A DNA stretch of 64,000 nt from Bradyrhizobium sp. JYMT SZCCT0428 (GCF_018131075.1 NZ_JAFCLS010000022.1:62001-126000), one strand, 5' to 3'; shown: positions 22,469 to 30,769, counted from the first letter of the stretch. Translations and numbers: made by a program. Notes: generated by a model not told the origin, from the sequence alone.

Positions 22469-23050
22469 ATGACCATCTCCGACCGCGTCCGCATCAAAGA
22501 CGAGCGTGTGCTCTCCCATGCCCGGTACCTGTTGAAGAGCATCACGCTCGACTACCGCCGCGGCAACGGTGAATGGCAGACGCAAACCCGCGAAGTCTAT
22601 GATCGCGGCAATGCCGCAGCCCTGCTGCCGTACAATCTAGCCTTGCGCACCGTGGTGCTGGTGCGGCAGTTCCGCCTGCCGGCCTACGTCAACGGTTACG
22701 ACGATCTCCTGATCGAAGCCGCCGCCGGCATGCTCGACGATGCATCGCCGGAGGAACGAATCCGCGCCGAGGCCGAAGAGGAAACCGGCTATCGCCTCCA
22801 CGACGTCAAGAAGGTGTTCGAGGCCTTCATGAGCCCGGGCGCGGTGACGGAGAAACTGCACTTTTTTGTCGCCGAGTATGAAGCCTCGATGCGGATCGGC
22901 AGCGGCGGCGGCCTCGCCGACGAAGGCGAGGACATCGAGGTGCTGGAATTACCGATTGATCAGGCGCTCGCGATGATCGCCGACGGCCGCATCGCGGATG
23001 CCAAGACGATCATGCTGCTGCAATATGCGGCGCTGCATATTTTTCGGTAA
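22469..23050 (+). CDS. nudK: GDP-mannose pyrophosphatase (NudK-type Nudix hydrolase)
   Basis: 193 residues, collinear with E. coli NudK over nearly its whole length: REVYDRGNAAALLPYN (about 41-56), VLVRQFRLPAYVNG, the Nudix segment, FMSPGAVTEKLHFF and EDIEVLELP. NudK hydrolyses GDP-mannose to GMP and mannose 1-phosphate. In the Nudix box the first Glu of Gx5E is Ser (G-M-L-D-D-A-S), while the EEETG core is intact. AAGGAA is 6 bases before the ATG. It starts 15 bases after the GNAT gene, so the two are probably cotranscribed. Confidence 0.88.
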   Translation: MTISDRVRIKDERVLSHARYLLKSITLDYRRGNGEWQTQTREVYDRGNAAALLPYNLALRTVVLVRQFRLPAYVNGYDDLLIEAAAGMLDDASPEERIRAEAEEETGYRLHDVKKVFEAFMSPGAVTEKLHFFVAEYEASMRIGSGGGLADEGEDIEVLELPIDQALAMIADGRIADAKTIMLLQYAALHIFR

Positions 23051-23070
23051 GCCGTCGTTCCGGGGTATCT

Positions 23071-23190
23071 GTCGTCCCGCCTTGCGCCGGGACCCATACC
23101 CGCGGCGTTCGTTGTGTTTGAAGGTCTCCAACGTCACGGTTCTCATCGATAGGGCACGGCGCATGGGTCCCGGCTCAAGGCCGGGACGAC
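23071..23190. repeat. Dispersed palindromic intergenic element, family A
   Basis: About 120 bases bounded by GTCGTCCCG...CCGGGACCCATAC at the left and GGGTCCCGG...GGCCGGGACGAC at the right, so the ends are inverted repeats each folding on itself. A longer copy with the same ends is at 38306-38458. The element fills the space between nudK and yedK. I recognise this type from Bradyrhizobium genomes. Confidence 0.75.
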
Positions 23191-23193
23191 GAC

Positions 23194-23886
23194 TCAGAAC
23201 AAACTCCCCTGCCCTTCATCCTCGGGCGCCGCTGCCGCCTTGCGCGTGGCCTTCGGCTTCGGCGCTTTGACCCGCGTCGAAATCTCGTGCCAGGCGAATT
23301 CGCCTTCCGCGGGGCCGGTCAACAACACCATGACGTCGTCGGCATCATTGGCCCGCCCGTCGAGCCAGCGTTCGAATTCATCGGGCGCGATCGTCACGGG
23401 CACGCGGTGATGCAGCGCCGCCAGATCGCGGCTGGCCGGCGCGGTGACGATCGCAACGCTGTCGACCTCCTCGCCGTTCGGCCCCATCCAGGTCTCGGCC
23501 AATGCGGCAAAGCCGACCGGCTTGCCGTCGCGGCGGTGGATGAAGAACGGCCGTTTGCGGCCGCTCGAATCCTGCCATTCGTAATAGCCGTCGGCCGGGA
23601 TCAGGCAGCGCCGCCGCTTGATGGCGTTCTTGAAGGCCGGCTTTTCCCGCACCGTCTCGGAGCGTGCATTGATCAGCAACGAGAACTTGCGCGGGTCCTT
23701 GACCCAGGCCGGCACCAGGCCCCAGCGCATCAACCGGAAATGCCGGCCACCATTCTCCAGCATCACCACCGGGATCGGCTGTGTCGGAGCAATATTATAC
23801 CGCGGCGGGAAATTGGGCTGCTCGGCATAGCCGAAAATCTGCCTAAGTGCCGCCGGCGGCGAGGTAATTACGAAACGTCCGCACAT
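23194..23886 (-). CDS. SOS response-associated peptidase / abasic-site crosslinker (YedK, SRAP family)
   Basis: 230 residues of the SRAP (YedK/HMCES) family. Catalytic Cys2 is exposed after removal of Met1. Asn73 in INARSE, Glu103 in YYEW and His159 in the HHRVPV motif complete the active site. The protein forms a thiazolidine crosslink with abasic sites in single-stranded DNA and so protects them. The C-terminal 35 residues are a basic, Ala-rich tail ending in QGSLF, which resembles a beta-clamp-binding peptide. No LexA box is visible upstream. The HHR in place of the usual HDR is a minor variation. Confidence 0.92.
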   Translation of the reverse strand: MCGRFVITSPPAALRQIFGYAEQPNFPPRYNIAPTQPIPVVMLENGGRHFRLMRWGLVPAWVKDPRKFSLLINARSETVREKPAFKNAIKRRRCLIPADGYYEWQDSSGRKRPFFIHRRDGKPVGFAALAETWMGPNGEEVDSVAIVTAPASRDLAALHHRVPVTIAPDEFERWLDGRANDADDVMVLLTGPAEGEFAWHEISTRVKAPKPKATRKAAAAPEDEGQGSLF

Positions 23887-23948
23887 AATCTAACCCGAAT
23901 GGGGGTCCGTTTAATCCCTTTTAACCCCAGTTGTTAACACTGGAACAG

Positions 23949-24461
23949 ATGAGCTTACAGGCCGCCACAGAAGCGCGATCCGATCGCCCGACATTGCCGC
24001 CGACGGGCCACATCGATGAGGCCCGCGCCGCGGTTCTGCGCGCCGCCAACATCAATCCCCGCACCGGGCTTGCCACCGACTATCTCAATCATTTCAACGA
24101 AGCCATCATGCTGCTCGAGATGGTTCCGGATATGCCGGAATGCGCCGAGGATTTTCTGACCTGGACCCCGCTGTCCTACGCCGAGCATTTCTGGGCTTCC
24201 AATTTCAAGGCCCGCGATCTCGCGATCGAGGCCTACGAATTGGCCGACCCCAAGATTCGCAGCGAGTTCGACAAGGTCGCCAACACCATGACCTCGATCC
24301 TGACCGCGGTAGGCTCGGCGATGCGCGAAGCCCGCCAGGACAAGACCCGCGCCACACTCGCCGAGCAGGCTACCGGCTGGGTCAAGCCGCTTGTTATGCT
24401 GGCGGGCGGCATCATCAACGGCGCCACCGAGGCCGACGTCGAAAGCATCATGTCGAACTAA
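23949..24461 (+). CDS. Conserved hypothetical protein
   Basis: 170 residues, soluble and mostly helical, with no signal peptide. Recognisable blocks are HIDEARAAVLRAANINPRTG, TDYLNHFNEAIMLLEMVPDM and TPLSYAEHFWASNFKARDLA. The C-terminus (TGWVKPLVMLAGGIINGATE) has one mildly hydrophobic helix. The strong third-position GC bias in this frame and the intact length support a real gene. I do not recognise a named family; similar proteins occur in Bradyrhizobium as far as I remember. It is divergent from yedK with a short intergenic region (62 bases). The ATG was chosen over an in-frame TTG six codons upstream. Confidence 0.75.
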   Translation: MSLQAATEARSDRPTLPPTGHIDEARAAVLRAANINPRTGLATDYLNHFNEAIMLLEMVPDMPECAEDFLTWTPLSYAEHFWASNFKARDLAIEAYELADPKIRSEFDKVANTMTSILTAVGSAMREARQDKTRATLAEQATGWVKPLVMLAGGIINGATEADVESIMSN

Positions 24462-24537
24462 GGCCTGACCTGTCGGCAGTGCATTAGACCTTCGCGCACC
24501 GATCGGGCATGATCCGGCCCGAAACCGTCTTCCACTT

Positions 24538-24972
24538 TTGCCGGATCACACCTTGGACTCCCCCGCGCCACCCATCCGTCCCCAGCTCGCCGTCAGCGGC
24601 GCGATCTTTCGCGACGGCAAGATTCTGCTGGTCCGGCGCTCGCGCTCGCCGGGCAAGGGGTTTTATTCGTTCCCCGGCGGCCGGGTCGAATTCGGCGAAT
24701 CGCTGCATACGGCGCTGCATCGCGAGGTCGACGAGGAAACGGGCTTGCGAATCGAGATTCTGGAGCTGGCCGGCTGGCGCGAAGTGCTGCCGGGAACCGG
24801 CGGCGGCGGGCATTATCTGATCATGTCGTTCGCGGCGCGCTGGACCGCCCGAGAGCCGGTCCTGAACGATGAGCACGACGATTTCGGATGGTTTGACCCC
24901 GATGCGCTCGGCGATCTCAGGCTCACCGGCGGCCTCCTGGAGGTCTTAGCAGCGGCACGGAAGCTGGTTTAG
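24538..24972 (+). CDS. Nudix hydrolase
   Basis: 144 residues. A complete Nudix box is present at about residues 47-69 (GRVEFGE-x7-REVDEETGL). The N-terminal strand AVSGAIFRDGKILLVRRS and the segment SPGKGFYSFPGG are typical of ADP-ribose or NADH/8-oxo-dGTP-type Nudix enzymes. The substrate cannot be read from the sequence. The only start options are TTG codons (24538 or 24553), neither with a clear ribosome site, so the exact N-terminus is uncertain. The region just before the start (24505-24545) carries a CATGATCCGG...CCGGATCA inverted repeat. Confidence 0.82.
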   Translation: MPDHTLDSPAPPIRPQLAVSGAIFRDGKILLVRRSRSPGKGFYSFPGGRVEFGESLHTALHREVDEETGLRIEILELAGWREVLPGTGGGGHYLIMSFAARWTAREPVLNDEHDDFGWFDPDALGDLRLTGGLLEVLAAARKLV

Positions 24973-24984
24973 GCGCGAGTCCTT

Positions 24985-25048
24985 TTATTTTGACGCGTTT
25001 TCTTGACGCGAACCGGTGTCCACCCCCGGATCAAGTCCAAAACGCTAT
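24985..25048. repeat. Probable degenerate copy of a rhizobial intergenic repeat
   Basis: The stretch TTTATTTTGACGCGTTTTCT, then GACGCGAACCGGTGTCCAC and an AAAACGCTATG end resembles a palindromic element that I remember as very common in Rhizobiales. It contains ACGCG...CGCG inverted pieces. Assignment is from memory only. Confidence 0.4.
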
Positions 25049-25101
25049 GTCTTGCCTCCGGCGCATTGAGGGGGCATATCGGGCGGGTTCTGGACCCCCA
25101 A

Positions 25102-25479
25102 ATGCGCAAGCACTTTTTCGCCGTCCTCATCCTCATCTCGGCCTGCCATCTGGTGCCCGCGCGGGCCCAGGATGGCGCCGCGCCGTTCGACCGCGATTTG
25201 CAGCGGCTGGCCGAAATCCTCGGCACGCTGCACTATCTGCGCGGCATCTGCGGCAACAATGAAGGCGCGAAATGGCGCAACGAAATGCAGGCGCTGGTCG
25301 ATGCCGAAACGCCTTCGGGCGAACGCCGCGCGCGCATGATCGCCGCCTTCAACCGCGGCTATAACGGATTTCAGCAGACCTACCGCACCTGCACGCCCGC
25401 CGCCTCGATCGCGATCCGCCGCTACATCGAGGAAGGCTCGAAGATTTCGCGCGATCTGACCGCGCGCTATGCGAACTGA
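25102..25479 (+). CDS. TIGR02301 family secreted protein
   Basis: 125 residues. A signal peptide covers about 1-19 (core FFAVLILISACHLVP, cleavage after ARA). The mature part begins QDGAAPFDRDLQRLAEILGT. The family block LGTLHYLRGICGNNEGAKWR and two more cysteines (C53 region and YRTCTP) suggest a disulfide. TIGR02301 proteins are conserved alphaproteobacterial envelope proteins of unknown function. The frame is open 33 codons upstream through a repeat, but the signal peptide sets the ATG. The HAD phosphatase starts one base after its stop codon. Confidence 0.82.
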   Translation: MRKHFFAVLILISACHLVPARAQDGAAPFDRDLQRLAEILGTLHYLRGICGNNEGAKWRNEMQALVDAETPSGERRARMIAAFNRGYNGFQQTYRTCTPAASIAIRRYIEEGSKISRDLTARYAN

Positions 25480-25480
25480 C

Positions 25481-26185
25481 ATGAGCCTCAACGCAATCTA
25501 TTTCGACCTCGACGGCACGCTGACGGACCCCAAGCCCGGCATCACGCGTTCAATCCAGTATGCGCTGCAAAAGCTCGACCATCACACCATCCAGACCGAG
25601 GACGAACTGACCTGGTGCATCGGCCCGCCGCTGCGCGCCAGTTTTGTCAGACTGCTGGGCGCGGAAGATTCCGCCGACCGCGCCGTGTCGCTGTACCGCG
25701 AGCGGTTTTCCGACGTCGGGCTGTACGAGAACGGCGTCTATGACGGGATCAGCGAAGTGCTGACGACGCTCCGCCAATCCGGCCACCCGTTGTTCGTCGC
25801 CACCAGCAAGCCGCATGTGTTCGCGACACGCATCGTCGAGCATTTCGGGCTGCGCCATCATTTCGAGCATGTGTTCGGCTCCGAGCTCGACGGCACCCGT
25901 GTCGACAAGTCCGATCTCCTGGAATACGCGCTGAAGACCGCTTCGGTCGATCCGGCCAGAACGCTGATGATCGGCGACCGCAGCCATGACATCGTGGGCG
26001 CCAAGAACAACGGCATGCAGGCAATCGGCGTGCTCTACGGCTATGGCAGCAAGGACGAATTGATCGGGGCCGGCGCGCTGCATGTCTGCGCCACGCCGCA
26101 GGCCATACTCGACTGCATTTCCCGGGATTTTTCCGCGGAACCCGCGACCCCATCAAATGCCGGGAGCGGCGTTAACCTTTCTTAA
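25481..26185 (+). CDS. HAD-superfamily hydrolase, phosphoglycolate-phosphatase-like
   Basis: 234 residues. HAD motif I is FDLDGTLTD (nucleophile Asp9, acid/base Asp11). Motif II is FVATSKP and motif III is the Lys in RVDKSDLL. Motif IV is MIGDRSHDIVGAKNNGM. The helical cap at about 16-80 is of the Gph/PGP type (subclass IA). Likely a phosphoglycolate or other small phosphomonoester phosphatase; substrate is uncertain. Start chosen at MSLNAIYF; an ATG four codons earlier overlaps the TIGR02301 stop. The two genes are probably one transcript. Confidence 0.88.
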   Translation: MSLNAIYFDLDGTLTDPKPGITRSIQYALQKLDHHTIQTEDELTWCIGPPLRASFVRLLGAEDSADRAVSLYRERFSDVGLYENGVYDGISEVLTTLRQSGHPLFVATSKPHVFATRIVEHFGLRHHFEHVFGSELDGTRVDKSDLLEYALKTASVDPARTLMIGDRSHDIVGAKNNGMQAIGVLYGYGSKDELIGAGALHVCATPQAILDCISRDFSAEPATPSNAGSGVNLS

Positions 26186-26276
26186 AGATGTGGCCTAGCA
26201 GGCCCCGCGGCGCATGCTACAGCTTGGCGATCAGACGCGCTCCGCTGGGGAACGCGCGCAACGTCTGTCGAGTTTC

Positions 26277-26543
26277 ATGAGCCATCCTGCGTCTTATTCG
26301 CTTCACCGCGATCCGCTGCCCGACCACGAACAGAAGCAGGCTGCGCTCAGCTACCTTCATGAGGCCTGGGCCGAGGCGCGCCACGATGGCGTCGACGGCG
26401 ACTGCCTGGCGCAAGCGAGCCTGTTTACGGCGCTGGCCGAACTGGTCTCGACCTATGGCGAGGACGCGGTGGCGAAATTCGTCGAAGGCCTTCCCGCGCG
26501 CGTACGCAACGGCGAGTTTTCGCTCTCGCTGGCGCGGCAGTAA
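26277..26543 (+). CDS. Small conserved hypothetical protein
   Basis: 88 residues, soluble, helical and acidic. It contains LHEAWAEARHDGVDGDCLAQ and ALAELVSTYGEDAVAKFVEG, with the ending ARVRNGEFSLSLARQ. The frame is open 21 codons upstream; the ATG before SHPASYSL is preferred because the preceding residues are atypical. Not recognised as a named family. High third-position GC and position in the same direction as the HAD gene support coding. No function can be given. Confidence 0.65.
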   Translation: MSHPASYSLHRDPLPDHEQKQAALSYLHEAWAEARHDGVDGDCLAQASLFTALAELVSTYGEDAVAKFVEGLPARVRNGEFSLSLARQ

Positions 26544-26560
26544 TCTCTCGACATCCTCCA

Positions 26561-26662
26561 CTGTCGTCGGCCGCGAAGGCGGGCGATCCAGTATTGCAGA
26601 GACGTCAGCGATTGAACCGATAAGCCGCGGCGTACTGGGTCACCCGCCTTCGCGGGTGACGG
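26561..26662. repeat. Dispersed palindromic intergenic element, family B
   Basis: About 100 bases with ends that are inverted copies: GCGAAGGCGGGCGATCCAGT near the left (about 26573) and ACTGGGTCACCCGCCTTCGC near the right. GTCACCCGC (26639-26647) and GCGGGTGAC (26652-26660) also form their own hairpin. It lies between the converging small hypothetical and dihydroorotase genes. No T-run follows, so it is called a repeat rather than a terminator. Confidence 0.75.
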
Positions 26663-26671
26663 CACCCGATG

Positions 26672-28006
26672 CTACGCCCTCAGCGTCTCCAAAAACCGCA
26701 CCGGCTCGCCGGTCGATGCCGTCGTCAGTTCGCCCTGCCACATCACGCGCTTGCCGCGCACGAAGGTGCCGACCGGCCAGCCGGTGACGCGCATGCCGTC
26801 ATAAGGCGTCCAGCCCGCCTTCGAAGCCACCCATTTGTTGGTGATGGTCTCGGAGCGCTTGAGGTCGACGATCGTGAAGTCGGCATCATAGCCGGCGGCG
26901 ATGCGGCCCTTGGTCGCGATGTTGTAGAGCCGCGCAGGACCGGTACTGCTGAGATCGACGAAACGCTGCAGCGACAAGCGCCCGGCGTTGATGTGGTCGA
27001 GCATGACAGGCACCAGCGTCTGCACACCCGTCATGCCCGAGGGCGAGGCCGGATAGGTTTTTGCCTTCTCCTCCAGCGTATGCGGCGCGTGGTCGGAGCC
27101 GAGCACGTCGATAATGCCCTGCTCGATGCCGTACCAGATGCGGTCGCGGTGATCGGCCGAGCGCACCGGCGGGTTCATCTGGGCATGGGTGCCCAGCCGC
27201 TCGTAGCATTCAGGCGCCACCAAGGTCAGATGATGCGGCGTCGCCTCGCAGGACGCGACGTCCTTGTGGTCGCGCAGATAGTCGATCTCCTGCTTGGTCG
27301 AGATATGCAGCACGTGAATCCGCTTGCCGCTCTCGCGGGCGATATTCACCAGGCGCTGCGTCGCCATCAGCGCCGCGGTCTCGTCGCGCCAGACCGGGTG
27401 CGAACGCGTATCGCCTTCGATGCGCAGCGACTTGCGTTCGTTGAGGCGGTATTCGTCCTCGGCATGGAAGGCGGCGCGGCGCTTGATGACCGCAAAGATC
27501 CGCCGCAGGCTTTCGTCGTCCTCGACCAGCAGCGCGCCGGTGGAAGAGCCGATGAACACCTTGACGCCGGCGCAGCCCGGCGCGCGTTCCAGTTCCGGCA
27601 GATCGGCCACGTTTTCGCGGGTGCCGCCGATAAAGAACGAAAAATCGCAATGCATGCGGTGATGGGCGCGCTTGATCTTGTCGCTGAAGGTCGCCTCGGT
27701 GACGGTCAGGGGATCGGTGTTCGGCATTTCGAACACGGCGGTGACCCCGCCCATCACGGCGCTGCGCGATCCCGTTTCCAGGTCTTCTTTCTGGGTCAGG
27801 CCCGGCTCGCGAAAATGCACCTGGGTGTCGATCACGCCGGGCAGGATGTGCAGGCCCTTGCAGTCAATCGTCTCGGCGGCGGAGGCCTGACCGAGCCCGC
27901 CAATCGCGGCGATCCGGCCATTGGTGATGCCGATGTCACGGAGGCCCTCGCCGTCCGGATTGACCACGGTGCCGGATTTTAGAATGGTATCAAATCGCTG
28001 ATTCAT
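26672..28006 (-). CDS. pyrC: Dihydroorotase
   Basis: 444 residues of the amidohydrolase superfamily. The zinc-binding DTQVHFREPG (about 60-69), VKVFIGSSTG with the bridging-Lys region, HVLHISTKQE (His), PHHLTL (His) and GSDHAPH (catalytic Asp) follow in the class I dihydroorotase/allantoinase order. It is expected to cyclise carbamoyl aspartate to dihydroorotate in pyrimidine synthesis. Allantoinase is the main alternative, but no purine-catabolic neighbours are present. ATG start; the gene is divergent from ygfZ across 150 bases. Confidence 0.88.
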   Translation of the reverse strand: MNQRFDTILKSGTVVNPDGEGLRDIGITNGRIAAIGGLGQASAAETIDCKGLHILPGVIDTQVHFREPGLTQKEDLETGSRSAVMGGVTAVFEMPNTDPLTVTEATFSDKIKRAHHRMHCDFSFFIGGTRENVADLPELERAPGCAGVKVFIGSSTGALLVEDDESLRRIFAVIKRRAAFHAEDEYRLNERKSLRIEGDTRSHPVWRDETAALMATQRLVNIARESGKRIHVLHISTKQEIDYLRDHKDVASCEATPHHLTLVAPECYERLGTHAQMNPPVRSADHRDRIWYGIEQGIIDVLGSDHAPHTLEEKAKTYPASPSGMTGVQTLVPVMLDHINAGRLSLQRFVDLSSTGPARLYNIATKGRIAAGYDADFTIVDLKRSETITNKWVASKAGWTPYDGMRVTGWPVGTFVRGKRVMWQGELTTASTGEPVRFLETLRA

Positions 28007-28156
28007 CGGTCCTCGACGCCCGTTTTAGGCTGCCTCTCGGGCTTGTTGACGGCACCTTAGCGCCTTAGCTTCCCATGTGATATCCGGCACCTGTGTTTCC
28101 CCAGGAACTTGAACGAGAAATTCAAGAAGAACCTCCAAAATAGGCCTTTTCAGCGC

Positions 28157-29038
28157 ATGAAAGCAGCGTTTCTTACCGACCGGGGCGTGGTCAAGGTCTC
28201 AGGCGAGGACGCCCGCAACTTCCTCAATGGCCTCGTCACAACCGACGTCACGCTGCTGCAGCCGGGCCTCGGCCGGTTCGGCGCGCTGCTGACGCCGCAG
28301 GGCAAGATAACAGCGGATTTCCTGATCACGGAGGCTTCCAGCGGCCATGGCGGCGGCTTCCTGATCGACCTGCCGCGCCCATTGGCAAAAGGCCTCGCCG
28401 ACAAGCTCTCCTTCTACAAGCTGCGTGCCAAGGTCGCGGTGGAAAACCTCTCCGACAGCCTCGGCGTGCTCGCAGTATGGGACGGCGAGCCCGCGATGAA
28501 GCCTGATCTTGCCTTCGCCGACCCGCGCAACGAAACGCTTGGCTGGCGCATCCTGGTTCCCGAAGACCTCAAGCAGAAGGTCGCCGATTTGATCGGCGCT
28601 GAGCTGGTCGATGAAGCCGCCTATGAGGTCCGCCGTGTCGCCGCGGGCGTGCCGCGGGGCGGGCTCGATTTCATGTACAGCGACGCGTTTCCGCACGAGA
28701 CCAATATGGACCGCCTGCACGGCATCGATTTCGACAAGGGCTGTTACGTCGGGCAGGAGGTGGTGTCGCGGATGCAGCATCGCGGCACCGCGCGCACCCG
28801 CGCGGTTCGGATCACGCTGGAAGATTTCTCGCCCGAGGCCGGCATCCCCGTTGTCGCCGGCGACAAGCCGGTCGGCACCATGGGATCGACCGCGGGCGGC
28901 CATGGCATCGCGCTGCTGCGGACCGATCGCGTCGCCGACGCGCTCGACGCCGGCCTGACGCTGTCAGCCGGCGGGCTTGCGATCCGCCTCACCGATCCGA
29001 ACGACGTGCGCACGCCGCCGAAGCAGACCGTCGCATGA
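28157..29038 (+). CDS. ygfZ: Folate-binding Fe-S cluster protein YgfZ
   Basis: 293 residues. The glycine-cleavage-T-like fold is evident from LTDRGVVKVSGEDARNFLNG at the N-terminus. The diagnostic YgfZ motif KGCYVGQEVVSRM (about 196-208, with the conserved Cys) follows, then a C-terminal barrel. YgfZ uses folate in the repair or assembly of certain Fe-S enzymes. The ATG before KAAFLTDRG was chosen over an in-frame ATG 16 codons earlier because the family begins there. Tag follows after ten bases, and an HD hydrolase overlaps tag, so the three genes are probably one operon. Confidence 0.92.
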   Translation: MKAAFLTDRGVVKVSGEDARNFLNGLVTTDVTLLQPGLGRFGALLTPQGKITADFLITEASSGHGGGFLIDLPRPLAKGLADKLSFYKLRAKVAVENLSDSLGVLAVWDGEPAMKPDLAFADPRNETLGWRILVPEDLKQKVADLIGAELVDEAAYEVRRVAAGVPRGGLDFMYSDAFPHETNMDRLHGIDFDKGCYVGQEVVSRMQHRGTARTRAVRITLEDFSPEAGIPVVAGDKPVGTMGSTAGGHGIALLRTDRVADALDAGLTLSAGGLAIRLTDPNDVRTPPKQTVA

Positions 29039-29048
29039 GCAAAGTCCA

Positions 29049-29675
29049 ATGAGCCGCTCCGCACGCCTGCACGCCGACGGCAAGACCCGCTGCCCGTGGC
29101 CGGGCGAAGATCCGTTCTACATGGCCTATCACGACACCGAATGGGGCGTGCCCGAGTATGACGACCGCGCGCTGTATGAAAAGCTGATCCTTGACGGCTT
29201 TCAGGCCGGCCTTTCCTGGATCACGATCCTGCGCAAGCGCGAGAACTTTCGCAAAGCCTTCGACGATTTCCAGCCGGAGAAGATCGCCCGCTACAACGAG
29301 AAGAAGGTCCACGCGCTGATGAACGATGCCGGCATCGTCCGCAACCGCGCCAAGATCGAAGGCGCCGTCAACAGCGCCAAGGGCTATCTCAAGATCATGG
29401 AAGAAGGCGCGGGCTTCTCGAAATTCCTGTGGGACTTCGTCGACGGCAAGCCGAAGGTCAACCAGTTCAAGACCACCGCCAGCGTGCCGGCCTCGACGCC
29501 GCTCTCGATCAAGATTTCCAAGGAGCTCGGCGCGCGCGGATTCAAGTTCGTCGGCCCGACCATCGTCTACGCCTTCATGCAGGCCACCGGCATGGTCAAC
29601 GACCATCTGGTCACGTGCTTCTGCCACGAGACCTGCAGCGGACAACATCGCAAGCCCCGCCTCAAGGCCAAATGA
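29049..29675 (+). CDS. tag: DNA-3-methyladenine glycosylase I
   Basis: 208 residues of the Tag family (HhH superfamily). The zinc-binding residues are Cys in RCPWP (near the N-terminus), His in AYHDTEWGVP, and the C-terminal His/Cys cluster CFCHETC. LYEKLILDGFQAGLSWITIL and the SFQ-type core follow the E. coli enzyme. It removes 3-methyladenine from alkylated DNA constitutively. Located between ygfZ and an HD hydrolase; the stop codon overlaps the next ATG (ATGA). Confidence 0.94.
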   Translation: MSRSARLHADGKTRCPWPGEDPFYMAYHDTEWGVPEYDDRALYEKLILDGFQAGLSWITILRKRENFRKAFDDFQPEKIARYNEKKVHALMNDAGIVRNRAKIEGAVNSAKGYLKIMEEGAGFSKFLWDFVDGKPKVNQFKTTASVPASTPLSIKISKELGARGFKFVGPTIVYAFMQATGMVNDHLVTCFCHETCSGQHRKPRLKAK

Positions 29676-30295
29676 CGACAAGAAGGATGGCTGGCAAATC
29701 TTCCGATGTCTCGACCCGGGCCTGGCAGCGGATGCTGTCGGGACGGCGGCTCGATCTGCTCGACCCCTCGCCGCTCGATATCGAGGTCGCCGATATCGCC
29801 CATGGCCTGGCGCGCGTCGCGCGCTGGAACGGCCAGACCAGCGGCGCACATATTTTTTCGGTGGCGCAGCACACGCTGCTGGTGGAAGCCGTGCTGCGCG
29901 AGCAGATGCCGCGTGTCGACCTGAAATTCCGGCTTGCCGCCCTGCTCCACGATGCGCCGGAATATGTCATCGGCGACATGATCTCGCCGTTCAAGGCCGT
30001 GATCGGCGGCGACTACAAGGTGGTGGAGAAACGCCTGCTGGCGGCGATCCACATCCGCTTCGGCCTGCCGCCGGTGCTGGCCGATGCCATCACGCAGGCG
30101 ATCAAGGCCGCCGACCGCGGCGCGGCCTATCTCGAAGCCACCCATCTGGCAGGCTTTGCCGAAGCCGAAGCCAAGCGCCTGTTCGGCAAAGACCCCGGCC
30201 TGCCCGAACCAACCGTGCGCGAATACCTGACGCCATGGACTGCGGCCAAGGCCGAGAAGCAGTTTCTGGCGCGGTTTGGCGCGGTGGCGTCGTAG
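29672..30295 (+). CDS. HD-domain phosphohydrolase (YfbR-like)
   Basis: 207 residues. Metal ligands of the HD domain are visible as His67 in SVAQHTLL, His93-Asp94 in LLHDAPEYVIGD, and a later Asp in AADRGAAYLEA. The sequence HIFSVAQHT...LHDAPE is typical of the YfbR/5'-nucleotidase-like HD group. Likely a nucleotide phosphohydrolase; substrate is unproven. The ATG shares bases with the tag stop codon, so translation is coupled. A dispersed repeat follows 60 bases after the stop. Confidence 0.85.
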   Translation: MTTRRMAGKSSDVSTRAWQRMLSGRRLDLLDPSPLDIEVADIAHGLARVARWNGQTSGAHIFSVAQHTLLVEAVLREQMPRVDLKFRLAALLHDAPEYVIGDMISPFKAVIGGDYKVVEKRLLAAIHIRFGLPPVLADAITQAIKAADRGAAYLEATHLAGFAEAEAKRLFGKDPGLPEPTVREYLTPWTAAKAEKQFLARFGAVAS

Positions 30296-30355
30296 CGGTG
30301 ATGCATTCCGGCAGCGGCGTCGCGCATTTCCGATTCGGATTTCAACAGCCCATTC

Positions 30356-30467
30356 GTCATTGCGAGCGCAGCGAAGCAATCCATTCTTTCTTTGCGCGGC
30401 AAGATGGATTGCTTCGTGGAGCCTGTCATCGGGCGCGCATTCGCGCGACCCGTTGGCTCGCAATGAC
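30356..30467. repeat. Dispersed palindromic intergenic element, family C (copy 1)
   Basis: 112 bases starting GTCATTGCGAGCGCAGCGAA and ending in the inverted end TTGGCTCGCAATGAC. The interior contains GGATTGCTTCG and the asymmetric block GCCTGTCATCGGGCGCGCAT. The same asymmetric block is found in opposite orientation at 40215-40332, and a short form lacking it at 61352-61429. Confidence 0.8.
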
Positions 30468-30580
30468 GGAAAAATGCAGCTTCGCGTACCGCGACACCGC
30501 TTGGGAGGCCCTTCTTCGGCATAGTTCGTGTCAAACGGAACCGAGCGTCCGTTGCGCCGTTTCTTCCGTGGAGGATGGCT

Positions 30581-30769
30581 ATGAGCGGTCTTACGAAAAA
30601 AGAACGACCCGACCGGTCCAAGATCAACATGCGCGATCCGCGTGAGGTCAAATACTGGGCCAAGGCGCTTCGCGTATCCGAGGAGGAGCTTCAGAAGGCC
30701 GTGGAGAAGGTCGGCAATTCCGCTGCCACGGTTCGGAAGGAGCTCGGGCTCATCGGCAGTTGGCACTAG
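30581..30769 (+). CDS. DUF3606 domain protein
   Basis: 62 residues, basic. The DUF3606 pattern is clear: D-R-x-x-I-N (DRSKINMRDPREV), then YWAKALRVSEEELQKAVEKV and GNSAATVRKELG. The function is unknown; the family is very common as small orphan genes in Bradyrhizobium. GTGGAGG touches the first possible ATG (30575) and is correctly spaced 6 bases from the second (30581), which I use. Confidence 0.85.
   Translation: MSGLTKKERPDRSKINMRDPREVKYWAKALRVSEEELQKAVEKVGNSAATVRKELGLIGSWH

Noticed and set aside
23925..23943. CtrA-like TTAA-N6-TTAA site before the hypothetical gene (and TTAACC-N4-TTAA near 26172; TTAACCAT near 49453)
   Set aside because: The spacing is six rather than the canonical seven, and single TTAACCAT half-sites are too frequent by chance to support cell-cycle control.
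26639..26660. 9-bp hairpin as a terminator of dihydroorotase
   Set aside because: No T-run follows on either strand and the hairpin is part of a dispersed repeat.
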